From the NCBI GenBank assembly GCA_035640455.1, contig DASQWB010000015.1:1-5936 (forward strand): a stretch of 5,936 nucleotides of DNA, read 5' to 3'. This stretch comes from AC-50 sp035640455 (GTDB lineage: Bacteria > Actinomycetota > Thermoleophilia > Gaiellales > Gaiellaceae). Both the position numbers and the translations under genes were made by a program. The notes under the pieces were generated by a model that saw only the letters and a program-made list of their open reading frames with translations, was not told the DNA's origin and did not search any database. Below, piece after piece: positions 1-5,936 of the stretch (within the stretch, counting starts at the first letter, position 1; every line of letters starts with the position of its first letter).

Positions 1-1026
1 GGCCGCGTCGGCTGGAACATCGTCACCTCCGACCTCCGGCTCGCCGCGTCGACCGGCCTCGCCGAGTACCTGCCGCACGACGAGCGCTACGACCGCGCCG
101 ACGAGTACCTCGAGGTCGTCCACGCCCTCTGGGAGCGGAGCTGGGACGACGACGCCGTCGTCCGCGACGTCGAGGCCGACGTCTTCACCGACCCGGACAA
201 GGTGCGGGCGATCGAGCACGAGGGCCGGTGGTTCAGCGTTCGCGGCCCGCACCAGTGCGAGCCGTCGCCGCAGCGCACGCCGGTGCTCTACCAGGCGGGC
301 CAGTCGAGCCGCGGCTCCGCCTTCGCCGCCCGGCACGCGGAGGTCGTCTTCGTCACGCTGAGCGGCGCGAAGCGCGGCGCGGCCCAGGTCGCCGAGCTCC
401 GCCGGCTCGCCGAGGAGCGGGGGCGCGGCCCCGACGCGATCAAGGTGCTCCAGGGGATGCCGGTCATGCTCGGCCGCACCGAGGAGGAGGCCAAGGCGCG
501 CGCGGAAGCGTTCGTCGAGCTCGGCAGCCGCGGCGGCATGCTCGCCAAGTGGTGCGGCTGGGTCGGCGTCGACCTCGCCGCGTATCCCGACGAGACGCCG
601 GTGAGCGAGATCCTGACCCAGGACGGCCGGTCGGTCGTCGGGTTCCTCAACCAGGCGTCTCCGGACCGGACCTGGACGCTGGCCGACCTGCGCGAGTTCG
701 TGGCGATGCCGCGGCGGCCACACCGCTTCGACCGGCTCATGCTCTTCGGCACGCCGGAGCAGGTCGCCGACCGCATGGAGGACTGGCTCGAGCACGCTGG
801 CGTCGACGGCTTCAACCTCTTCCCGTGCCCGCCGAGCGCGGGCATCCGCGACATCTGCGAGCTGCTCGTCCCCGAGCTGCAGCGCCGCGGGCTCTTCCGC
901 ACCGCGTACGACCCGGCCGAGCGCACGCTCCGCGAGCGCTACTTCGGCGCCGGGAGCGACCGCTACGTTCCGGCCGCCGCGATCCGGGAAGGAGGTCTCG
1001 ATGGAGTACCGTCGGCTCGGCGCTAG
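1..1026 (+). CDS. LLM-class flavin-dependent monooxygenase, NtaA/SnaA/DszA type (5' end missing)
   Basis: The frame is open from base 1 to the TAG at 1024-1026 (341 residues visible). It begins with GRVGWNIVTS, which in this family lies roughly 110-130 residues into a protein of about 440-460 aa, so the N-terminal quarter is outside the window. Family hallmarks follow in order: HDERY-RADEYLEV (residues about 26-39), LWERSWDDDAVVRD (43-56), FTDP-KV (62-68), HEG--F-VRGPH (73-84), PSPQRTPVLYQAG-SSRG (89-105, FMN-phosphate side), HAEVVFV (112-118), and a C-terminal ELLVPELQRRGLFR. Such enzymes use reduced FMN, normally from a separate reductase, and O2 to oxidise small substrates (aminopolycarboxylates, sulfones, N- or C-oxidation). 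The substrate cannot be told here. The common asparagine-rich NFG stretch before HDERY reads STGLAEYLP instead. The gene overlaps the next by 26 bp, so the two are probably co-translated. A GTG at 202 is internal, not the true start. Confidence 0.9.
   Translation, partial: GRVGWNIVTSDLRLAASTGLAEYLPHDERYDRADEYLEVVHALWERSWDDDAVVRDVEADVFTDPDKVRAIEHEGRWFSVRGPHQCEPSPQRTPVLYQAGQSSRGSAFAARHAEVVFVTLSGAKRGAAQVAELRRLAEERGRGPDAIKVLQGMPVMLGRTEEEAKARAEAFVELGSRGGMLAKWCGWVGVDLAAYPDETPVSEILTQDGRSVVGFLNQASPDRTWTLADLREFVAMPRRPHRFDRLMLFGTPEQVADRMEDWLEHAGVDGFNLFPCPPSAGIRDICELLVPELQRRGLFRTAYDPAERTLRERYFGAGSDRYVPAAAIREGGLDGVPSARR
989..996 (+). promoter_or_regulatory. Strong Shine-Dalgarno site for the aldo/keto reductase
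   Basis: AAGGAGGT is a full-length anti-16S match; its GGAGG core ends 5 nt before the ATG at 1001. It lies inside the last codons of the upstream monooxygenase gene. It fixes the reductase start and suggests translational coupling of the two genes. Confidence 0.85.
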
Positions 1027-1945
1027 CGACCTCGAGGTCTCGGCGATCGGCCTCGGCTCGTGGCTCACCTACGGCGACGAGCTCGACTACGAGCGGAGCC
1101 GCGCCTGCATCCGCCGCGCGCTCGAGCTCGGGATCACGCTCTTCGACACGGCCAACGTCTACGGGCGCGGCGCCGCCGAGTCGTTCCTCGCCGAGGCGCT
1201 CGCCGGCGTGCCCCGCTCGTCGTATGTGCTCGCGACGAAGGTCTACTTCCCGATGTCGCGGACGGATATGGGCCTGTCCGCCGAGCAGGTGCGCAAGCAG
1301 TGCGACGGCTCGCTCGAGCGGCTCGGCACCGACTACATCGACCTCTACCAGTGCCACCGCTACGACTCGAGGACGCCGCTCGAGGAGACGATGGGCGCGC
1401 TGACCGAGCTCGTCCGCGAGGGCAAGGTGCGCCACATCGGCTTCAGCGAGTGGACGCCCGAGCAGATCCAGGCGTCGCTCGACCTGCCCGAGGGCGAGCG
1501 CTTCGTCTCGAGCCAGCCGCAGTACTCGCTCCTCTGGCGCCAGCCCGAGGCGCGCGTCTTCCCGCTCTGCGCCGCGAACGGCATCGGCCAGATCGTCTGG
1601 TCGCCGCTCGGGCAGGGCGTGCTGACCGGGAAGTACCGGCCGGGCGAGCGGCCGCCGGCGGACTCCCGCGCGGAGCGGACGCGCGGCCGCGTTCTGGGAC
1701 GTCTCTACGCCGACGAGACCCTCGAGGCGGTGCAGCGCCTGCGGCCGATCGCGCAGTCCGCCGGCCTGACGATGGCGCAGCTCGCGCTCGCGTGGGTGCT
1801 TCGCCGGGGCGAGGTCGCGGCCGCGCTCGTCGGCGCGACCCGGCCCGACCAGCTCGACGAGAACGTCGGCGCGGCCGGCGTGCGGCTGAGCGCAGATGTG
1901 CTCGCGGCGATCGACGACGCGCTGGCTCCGGTTCTCGCGGCGTAG
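1001..1945 (+). CDS. Aldo/keto reductase (Shaker beta-subunit-like subgroup)
   Basis: Complete 314-aa protein, a normal length for the family. It is predicted to be a cytosolic NADP(H)-dependent TIM-barrel oxidoreductase acting on carbonyls or alcohols. The catalytic tetrad is visible: Asp49 and Tyr54 in FDTANVYG, Lys80 in LATKVYF, His119 in LYQCHRYD. Other family blocks are the N-terminal MEYRRLG-SDLEVSAIGLGS, the EGKVRHIGFSEW strand (140-151), SSQPQYSLLWR (170-180), WSPLGQGVLTGKY (200-212) and the C-terminal cofactor-phosphate region VGATRPDQLDENV (277-289). The start at 1001 is set by an excellent ribosome site at 989-996 and by alignment of the first residues to the family. It overlaps the upstream monooxygenase by 26 bp, so the two probably form one operon. 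Substrate unknown. It might tailor the product of the downstream assembly line, but a promoter-like site separates them, so this is only a possibility. Confidence 0.93.
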   Translation: MEYRRLGASDLEVSAIGLGSWLTYGDELDYERSRACIRRALELGITLFDTANVYGRGAAESFLAEALAGVPRSSYVLATKVYFPMSRTDMGLSAEQVRKQCDGSLERLGTDYIDLYQCHRYDSRTPLEETMGALTELVREGKVRHIGFSEWTPEQIQASLDLPEGERFVSSQPQYSLLWRQPEARVFPLCAANGIGQIVWSPLGQGVLTGKYRPGERPPADSRAERTRGRVLGRLYADETLEAVQRLRPIAQSAGLTMAQLALAWVLRRGEVAAALVGATRPDQLDENVGAAGVRLSADVLAAIDDALAPVLAA

Positions 1946-1969
1946 ATCGGTCCGTTTCTAGAGGCTCGA

Positions 1970-1980
1970 GGAGGCCCTCC
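1970..1980. repeat. Short perfect inverted repeat in the intergenic gap
   Basis: GGAGG-C-CCTCC is an 11-bp palindrome (5-bp arms, 1-nt centre) ending one base before the candidate -10 box of the ligase gene. The loop is too small for a transcript hairpin and no U-tract follows, so it is not a terminator. It could be an operator half, but short GC palindromes occur often by chance in such DNA. Confidence 0.3.
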
Positions 1981-1981
1981 C

Positions 1982-1994
1982 TAAGATCGGCCGG
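1982..1994 (+). promoter_or_regulatory. Candidate -10 box of a leaderless promoter for the FAAL-ACP-NRPS operon
   Basis: TAAGAT at 1982-1987 fits the actinobacterial -10 consensus TANNNT. It is followed by exactly 7 nt before the ATG at 1995, so a transcript would begin at or next to the A of the start codon. No Shine-Dalgarno sequence sits at a usable distance from that ATG; the GGAGG at 1970-1974 is 20 nt away. Both facts point to a leaderless mRNA. No convincing -35 hexamer is visible. The site lies in the 49-bp gap after the reductase, the longest non-coding stretch in the window, and marks the probable start of the biosynthetic operon. Confidence 0.6.
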
Positions 1995-3647
1995 ATGCCG
2001 CGCTCCGCGCTGCTCGACTGGCTCGATTCCCCGTCGCAGCGGGGGATCCGCTTCGCGCAGCCGTTCGGCGACTGGCACTTCCATTCGTACGAGGAGCTCG
2101 CGGGCGCGAGCCGGCGCGTGGCGTGGGGCCTCCTCGAGGCCGGCGTCGGCGAGGGGGAGATCGTGGCCGTCGCCCTCCGCGGCGGCCCCGAGTTCGTCGC
2201 GGCGTTTTTCGGGACGATGCTCGCCGGCGCGGTCCCGGCGCCCGTCGCGCCGCCGGCCGCGTTCCACGACGCCGTCGTCTACCGCGAGCACGTCGCCCGC
2301 ATCCTCGCGTCGGCGCAGCCGAGCCTCGCGATCGCCGCGGAGGATGTCGCTCCTGCGTTCGGCGCGCGGGCCCGCTCGCTGACGACGCTCGTGCACGACG
2401 TCGACGAGACCGAGGCGACGCCGCGCCGCCGGCGGGCCGAGCTCGCGCTCGTCCAGTTCACGTCGGGCTCGAGCGGCCACGCGCGCGGCGTCCGCGTCCC
2501 CTTCGGCGCGCTGGAGGCGAACGTCGACGCCATCCGCCGCTGGCTCGCGATGACGCCGGAGGACGCGACCGCCTCCTGGCTCCCCGTCCACCACGACATG
2601 GGTCTGATCGGCTGCCTGCTCACGCCGGTCGTCAACCGCAGCGACATCTGGCTCCTCCGCCCGCAGGATTTCGTGCGCAGCCCGCTCCGCTTCCTGCGCT
2701 GCTTCGGCGAGGCCGGCGCGCGGCTGACCGCGATGCCCGGCTTCGCGCTCGCCTACCTCGCTCGCCGCGTCCGGGCGGACGAGCTCTACGGGCTCGACTT
2801 CTCGCACTGGCGGGCCGTGATCGTCGGCTCGGAGCGCCTCGACCCGGACGCGCTCGACCGCTTCCACCGGCTGCTCGCTCCGTTCGGCCTCAAGCGGCGC
2901 GCGATCCTGCCGGCGTACGGCCTCGCCGAGGCGACGCTCGCCGTCACCGGCCTGCCGCTCGCCGAGGAGTGGCGGGCGCTCGACGTCGCCTCCGGCACGC
3001 TCGGGCTCGGCCGGAAGGTGCAGGCACCCACGGCGGCGGCGACGAGCGTCGTCGGCTGCGGCCGGCCGCTCGGCGGCGCCGAGATCGCGATCCTCGACGA
3101 CGAGGGGCGCCCGCTGCCGGACGGCTTCGTCGGCGAGATCGCCGTCCGCGGCGAGTCCGTCGCCGCCGGCTACGTCTCGGGCGGCGGCTCGACGTCTTCG
3201 ACCACGTTTGCCGAGGACGGCCTCCGCAGCGGCGACGCGGGCTTCGTCGTCGACGGCCAGCTCTTCGTCCTCGGCCGGCTCGGCGACAGCATGAAGCTGC
3301 GCGGGCTTACCCTCTTCGCGGAGGACCTCGAGGTCGCGCTCGCCGGCGCCGGCATCCCGCGCAACCGGCTCGCGGTCGCGCTCGGCGTCCGCGACGGGCT
3401 CCCGACCGCGGTCGCCGTACTCGAGGGCTCGCACGCGCACTGGGCGCCTCGGGCGTACCCGCTGCTGCGGCGGCTCACCGAGGGCGTCGAGGTGGAGATC
3501 GCCGAGGTTCCGCGGGGCACGGTCGCCCGCACCTCGAGCGGGAAGCCGAAGCGCCGGCAGCTGTGGGAGGCGTTCCTCGACGGCCGCCTGACGGCCGACC
3601 GCCGTCCCGACCTGGCAATTGCGACAACCGGAGGTGCACATGTCTGA
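1995..3647 (+). CDS. Fatty-acyl-AMP ligase (FAAL), acyl-adenylating loading enzyme
   Basis: 550-aa ANL-superfamily enzyme predicted to turn a carboxylic acid plus ATP into acyl-AMP and pass it to the 4'-phosphopantetheine of a carrier protein. Motifs: P-loop VQFTSGSSGHARGV (153-166), SWLPVHHDMGLIG (194-206), RPQDFVRSPLRFL (222-234, a FAAL signature), MPGFALAYLARRV (247-259), LPAYGLAEATLAVTG (305-319), VGCGRPLGGAEI (353-364), SGDAGF with the ribose-binding Asp414, and the C-terminal SSGKPKR with adenylation Lys517. The P-loop lacks the PKG lysine of CoA ligases, as in many FAALs. The FAAL over acyl-CoA ligase call rests on these motifs; I could not verify the CoA-blocking insertion. The length is near the lower end for FAALs. 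The ATG at 1995 has no nearby Shine-Dalgarno but is preceded by a leaderless-type -10 box. The gene overlaps the ACP gene by 8 bp. Acyl chain length cannot be read from sequence. Confidence 0.9.
   Translation: MPRSALLDWLDSPSQRGIRFAQPFGDWHFHSYEELAGASRRVAWGLLEAGVGEGEIVAVALRGGPEFVAAFFGTMLAGAVPAPVAPPAAFHDAVVYREHVARILASAQPSLAIAAEDVAPAFGARARSLTTLVHDVDETEATPRRRRAELALVQFTSGSSGHARGVRVPFGALEANVDAIRRWLAMTPEDATASWLPVHHDMGLIGCLLTPVVNRSDIWLLRPQDFVRSPLRFLRCFGEAGARLTAMPGFALAYLARRVRADELYGLDFSHWRAVIVGSERLDPDALDRFHRLLAPFGLKRRAILPAYGLAEATLAVTGLPLAEEWRALDVASGTLGLGRKVQAPTAAATSVVGCGRPLGGAEIAILDDEGRPLPDGFVGEIAVRGESVAAGYVSGGGSTSSTTFAEDGLRSGDAGFVVDGQLFVLGRLGDSMKLRGLTLFAEDLEVALAGAGIPRNRLAVALGVRDGLPTAVAVLEGSHAHWAPRAYPLLRRLTEGVEVEIAEVPRGTVARTSSGKPKRRQLWEAFLDGRLTADRRPDLAIATTGGAHV
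3630..3636 (+). promoter_or_regulatory. Shine-Dalgarno site that sets the ACP start
   Basis: GGAGGTG, with its GGAGG core ending 5 nt before the ATG at 3640, lies inside the last codons of the ligase gene. It favours the ATG at 3640 over an in-frame TTG at 3619 that has no ribosome site. Confidence 0.8.
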
Positions 3648-3939
3648 CTCCCTTGCCGTCTCGACGATCGACGGCCGCTCCGAGCAGGAGGTCCGGGACA
3701 CGATTCGCGCGATCGTGCTCGAGCTGGCCCCGAACCAGGACGGCCTCACGAGCGACGACGCGCGGCTCGCGGAGGACCTCGAGTACCACTCGCTCGCCCT
3801 GCTCGAGCTCGCGTTCACCCTCGAGGACCAGTTCGACCTCCTCCCGATCGACGAGGAGACGGCGCGGCGGATCGAGTCGCTCAAGGACGTGCAGGACCAC
3901 GTCGTCCGGGAGCTCCAGGAGCGCGCGGCCGGCGCGTAG
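3640..3939 (+). CDS. Free-standing acyl carrier protein
   Basis: 99-aa acidic four-helix carrier protein. It is predicted to receive the acyl group from the neighbouring ligase on a phosphopantetheine arm and present it to the synthetase. The attachment serine is Ser51 in LEYHSLALLEL (47-57), at the start of helix II, followed by the amphipathic LAFTLEDQFDLLPI (57-70) and an ESLKDVQDHVVREL C-terminal helix (79-92). The residue before the serine is His instead of the usual Asp of the DSL motif. The remaining pattern (acidic helix II, hydrophobic spacing, length) is typical, so it is probably functional. The start at 3640 is chosen for its ribosome site; the gene begins 8 bp before the ligase stop, implying coupled translation. 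The synthetase starts 28 bp downstream. Which acyl group it carries, and whether it hands over to the synthetase's own N-terminal carrier or directly to the Cy domain, cannot be told. Confidence 0.9.
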   Translation: MSDSLAVSTIDGRSEQEVRDTIRAIVLELAPNQDGLTSDDARLAEDLEYHSLALLELAFTLEDQFDLLPIDEETARRIESLKDVQDHVVRELQERAAGA

Positions 3940-3958
3940 GCCGGGCGCGCAGGCACAC

Positions 3959-3965
3959 GGGGGAG
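3959..3965 (+). promoter_or_regulatory. Purine-rich ribosome site for the NRPS
   Basis: GGGGGAG lies immediately upstream of the ATG at 3968. The spacing is tight (2 nt from its end), so it is an imperfect site. The ATG is still preferred because the carrier-domain first helix begins within the next ten residues. The gap after the ACP stop is only 28 bp with no hairpin or promoter seen, so the gene is in the same operon. Confidence 0.55.
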
Positions 3966-3967
3966 AG

Positions 3968-5936
3968 ATGAGCGGGGGGACGCTCAGCCTCGACGGGCTG
4001 CGGGAGGCGGTGGCGATGGCGCTCGGCACCGAGCCGGCGACGATCGCCGACGACGACGACCTCCTGCACCTCGGACTCGACTCGGTCCGGATGATGGCGC
4101 TGGCGAGCCGCTGGCGGCAGACGGGGCTCGAGCTGAAGTTCTCGGAGCTCGCAGCCCGGCCGACGCTCGCCGCGTGGTGGGAGCTCGCGGCGGCCCGGCT
4201 CGGGAACGGCAACGGCGCGGGCGCCGCGCAGGCGAACGGCTCGGCCGAGCCGCCGCCGGTCGTGGACGAGAGCGCGCCGTTCGAGCTCGCGCCGATGCAA
4301 CACGCGTACTGGGTCGGGCGCGGGCCGGGCCAGACGCTCGGCGGCGTCGGTGCCCACTTCTACGCGGAGTTCGACGACGTCGGCATCGAGCCGGAGGGGC
4401 TCGAGCAGGCGGTGCGGGCGTTGGTCGCGCGGCACGGGATGCTGCGGGCCCGCTTCCTCGACGACGGCCGGCAGCAGATCCTCCCCGAGAGCCCATGGCC
4501 CGGCCTCACCGTCCACGACCTGCGGCAGCTCGCCGACCCCGAGGCCGCCGCCCGGCTCGAGGCGCTCCGCGAGCGGCTCTCGCACCGGAAGCTCGACGTC
4601 GAGCGCGGCGAGGTGTTCGACGTGCAGCTCACGCTGCTCGCCGGCGGCGAGACGCGCATCCACGTCCAGATCGAGATGCTCGTCGCCGACGCGCTCAGCT
4701 TCCGCATCCTCCTCGCGGAGCTGGCGCAGCTCTACGACCGGCCCGACGAGGAGCTGCCGCCGCTTCGCTACAGCTTCCCGCGCTACCTCGCCGAGCGGAG
4801 CCGGCGCCGCGCCGCCAGATGGGAGCGGGCGCGCGCGTACTGGCAGGAGCGGCTCGACGAGCTGCCCGGCCGCCCCGAGCTGCCGCTCGCGGTCGACCCG
4901 AGCCGCATCGACGAGGCGCGGGTCACGAGGGTCTATCGCCGGCTCGAGCGGGAGAGCTGGGACCGCCTCGCCGAGCGGGCCGCGGGGCATGGGCTGACGC
5001 TGCCGACGGTCTTCATGACCGCCTTTGCCGAGGCGATCGGCGCGTGGAGCGCGGAGCCGCGCTTCCTGCTCAACCTGCCGCTCTACGACCGCGAGCTCGT
5101 CCAACCCGACGTCGCCGGGCTCGTCGGCGACTTCACGAGCCTGATGCTGGTCGCGGTCGACGTCTCCGAGGAGCGGCCGTTCGCCGAGCGCGCACGCGAC
5201 CTCCAGGCGCAGCTGCAGGCGAACGCCGACCAGGCCGACTACTCCGGCCTCGACGTCCTGCGCGACCTCACGCGGAGCCGCGGCGAGCCGGTCTCGGCGC
5301 CCGTCGTCTTCACGAGCGCGCTCAGCTTCGGCGAGCTCTTCGACGAGCGGGTACGCAGGGTCTTCGGCGAGCCCGGCTGGACGACCTCGCAGACGCCGCA
5401 GGTGTGGCTCGACCACCAGGTAACCGAGCGGGAGGGCGGCCTCTTCCTGAACTGGGACGCGGTCGAGGGGCTCTTCCGCGAGGGCGTGCTCGAGGCGATG
5501 TTCGCCGCCTACCTGCGCGTGCTCGACTGGCTGGCCGCGGACGAGGCCGACTGGAAGGAGCCGGCGCCCGGCCTCCTGCCGCCCGAGCAGGCCGCCGTCC
5601 GCGCGCAGGCGAACGCCACCGACCGCTCGCTGCCGAGGGCGCTCCTCCACGAGGGGTTCTTCGAGCGCGCGGCGAGCACTCCCGACCTGCTGGCCGTCGC
5701 CTACGGCGACGAGGGCCGGCTGAGCTACGGCGAGCTCGCGGAACGCGCGCTGCACGTCGCCGGGCTCCTCCGCGAGCACGGAGTGCGCGCCGGCGAGCCC
5801 GTCGCCGTCACGCTGCCGAAGGGCTGGGAGCAGGTCGCCGCCGTCCTCGGCGTCCTCGCCGCGGGAGGCGTCTACGTCCCGGTCGGCGTCGACCAGCCGC
5901 TCGAGCGGCGCGCGCGCATCTACCGCAGCGCCGGCG
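3968..5936 (+). CDS. Non-ribosomal peptide synthetase: carrier - heterocyclization (Cy) - adenylation start (3' end missing)
   Basis: 656 residues are visible; the frame is open to the window edge. Residues about 5-77 form an aryl-carrier-like domain with phosphopantetheine Ser39 in HLGLDSVRMMALASRWR. A flexible Gly/Asn/Ala/Pro linker spans 79-103. Residues 105-525 are a Cy (condensation plus cyclodehydration) domain with its motif series: FELAPMQHAYWVGR (105-118), RHGMLR---LDDGRQ (155-169), the HHxxxDG replacement EMLVAD (236-241), LPGRPELPL (299-307), VGDFTSLMLV (386-395), PVVFTSAL (445-452) and SQTPQVWLD (474-482) with NWDAV (495-499). The Thr449/Asp482 pair matches the proposed cyclodehydration dyad of Cy domains. 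From about 558 an A domain begins: A1 LSYGEL (585-590) and A2 LAAGGVYVPVGVDQP (630-644), then cut before the substrate-coding residues. Cy domains act on Cys, Ser or Thr to give thiazolines or oxazolines. The layout resembles pyochelin/yersiniabactin starter modules. The first Asp of the DxxxxD motif is Glu236. Confidence 0.94.
   Translation, partial: MSGGTLSLDGLREAVAMALGTEPATIADDDDLLHLGLDSVRMMALASRWRQTGLELKFSELAARPTLAAWWELAAARLGNGNGAGAAQANGSAEPPPVVDESAPFELAPMQHAYWVGRGPGQTLGGVGAHFYAEFDDVGIEPEGLEQAVRALVARHGMLRARFLDDGRQQILPESPWPGLTVHDLRQLADPEAAARLEALRERLSHRKLDVERGEVFDVQLTLLAGGETRIHVQIEMLVADALSFRILLAELAQLYDRPDEELPPLRYSFPRYLAERSRRRAARWERARAYWQERLDELPGRPELPLAVDPSRIDEARVTRVYRRLERESWDRLAERAAGHGLTLPTVFMTAFAEAIGAWSAEPRFLLNLPLYDRELVQPDVAGLVGDFTSLMLVAVDVSEERPFAERARDLQAQLQANADQADYSGLDVLRDLTRSRGEPVSAPVVFTSALSFGELFDERVRRVFGEPGWTTSQTPQVWLDHQVTEREGGLFLNWDAVEGLFREGVLEAMFAAYLRVLDWLAADEADWKEPAPGLLPPEQAAVRAQANATDRSLPRALLHEGFFERAASTPDLLAVAYGDEGRLSYGELAERALHVAGLLREHGVRAGEPVAVTLPKGWEQVAAVLGVLAAGGVYVPVGVDQPLERRARIYRSAG

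Noticed and set aside
228..1403. A 391-codon + strand open frame overlapping the monooxygenase and reductase in another frame
   Set aside because: Arg/Ala/Pro-rich repetitive composition, with no family motifs and no ribosome site. The overlapping frames have clear enzyme signatures.
1946..1981. Possible terminator between the reductase and the ligase
   Set aside because: The only palindromes (TCTAGA, CTCGAG, GGAGGCCCTCC) are too short or lack a loop, and no T-run follows.
1060..2382. A 440-codon + strand open frame bridging the reductase and the ligase
   Set aside because: It crosses the intergenic gap and two real genes in a different frame and is low-complexity, so it is a GC shadow and not a fusion gene.
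3615..3622. GCAATTGC palindrome with an AT core near the end of the ligase gene
   Set aside because: It is 8 bp, inside coding sequence, with no partner site or promoter element nearby. A chance occurrence is the simplest reading.
3619..3639. Alternative TTG start that would add seven residues to the ACP
   Set aside because: No ribosome site precedes it, whereas the ATG at 3640 has GGAGG at ideal spacing and yields a standard ACP N-terminus.
1443..3956. An 837-codon open frame on the minus strand opposite the reductase, ligase and ACP genes
   Set aside because: It spans several well-supported + strand genes, is extremely rich in Arg, Ala, Glu and Asp with no recognisable domain, and changes character along its length. 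This is the expected shadow of very GC-rich coding DNA.
3881..5779. A 632-codon minus-strand open frame opposite the synthetase
   Set aside because: Low-complexity Arg/Glu/Leu/Val composition, no motif, and it lies wholly opposite a frame carrying the complete Cy motif series.

Overview
The window is GC-rich DNA, almost wholly coding on the + strand. Codons end strongly in C or G, with heavy use of CTC, GAG, GAC and CGC. Together with a probable leaderless promoter (a TANNNT-type -10 box just upstream of an ATG), this suggests a high-GC actinomycetote, perhaps of the Thermoleophilia type. That placement is inference from composition only; no marker gene is present.

There are two blocks. The left block (1-1945) is a translationally coupled pair of redox genes. 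The first is the 3' part of a flavin-dependent (luciferase-like, NtaA/SnaA/DszA type) monooxygenase cut by the window edge. The second is a complete aldo/keto reductase whose start lies inside the end of the first gene. The right block (1995-5936, running off the window) is a natural-product assembly-line operon: a fatty-acyl-AMP ligase (FAAL), a free-standing acyl carrier protein overlapping it by 8 bp, and the N-terminal part of a non-ribosomal peptide synthetase. The visible synthetase order is carrier domain, heterocyclization (Cy) domain, and the start of an adenylation (A) domain.

The right block predicts a pathway in which the ligase activates a fatty (or other carboxylic) acid as an acyl-AMP and loads it on a carrier. 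The Cy domain would then join that acyl group to an amino acid held by the next module (Cys, Ser or Thr) and cyclise it to a thiazoline or oxazoline. The synthetase layout resembles the aryl-carrier-Cy-A start of pyochelin/yersiniabactin-type siderophore synthetases, but its neighbour is a FAAL instead of an aryl-acid ligase. The monooxygenase and reductase could be tailoring enzymes or an unrelated upstream operon. A 49-bp gap holding a likely promoter separates the two blocks.

No RNA genes, insertion sequences, CRISPR arrays or clear terminators were seen. No gene-free stretch exceeds 49 bp.
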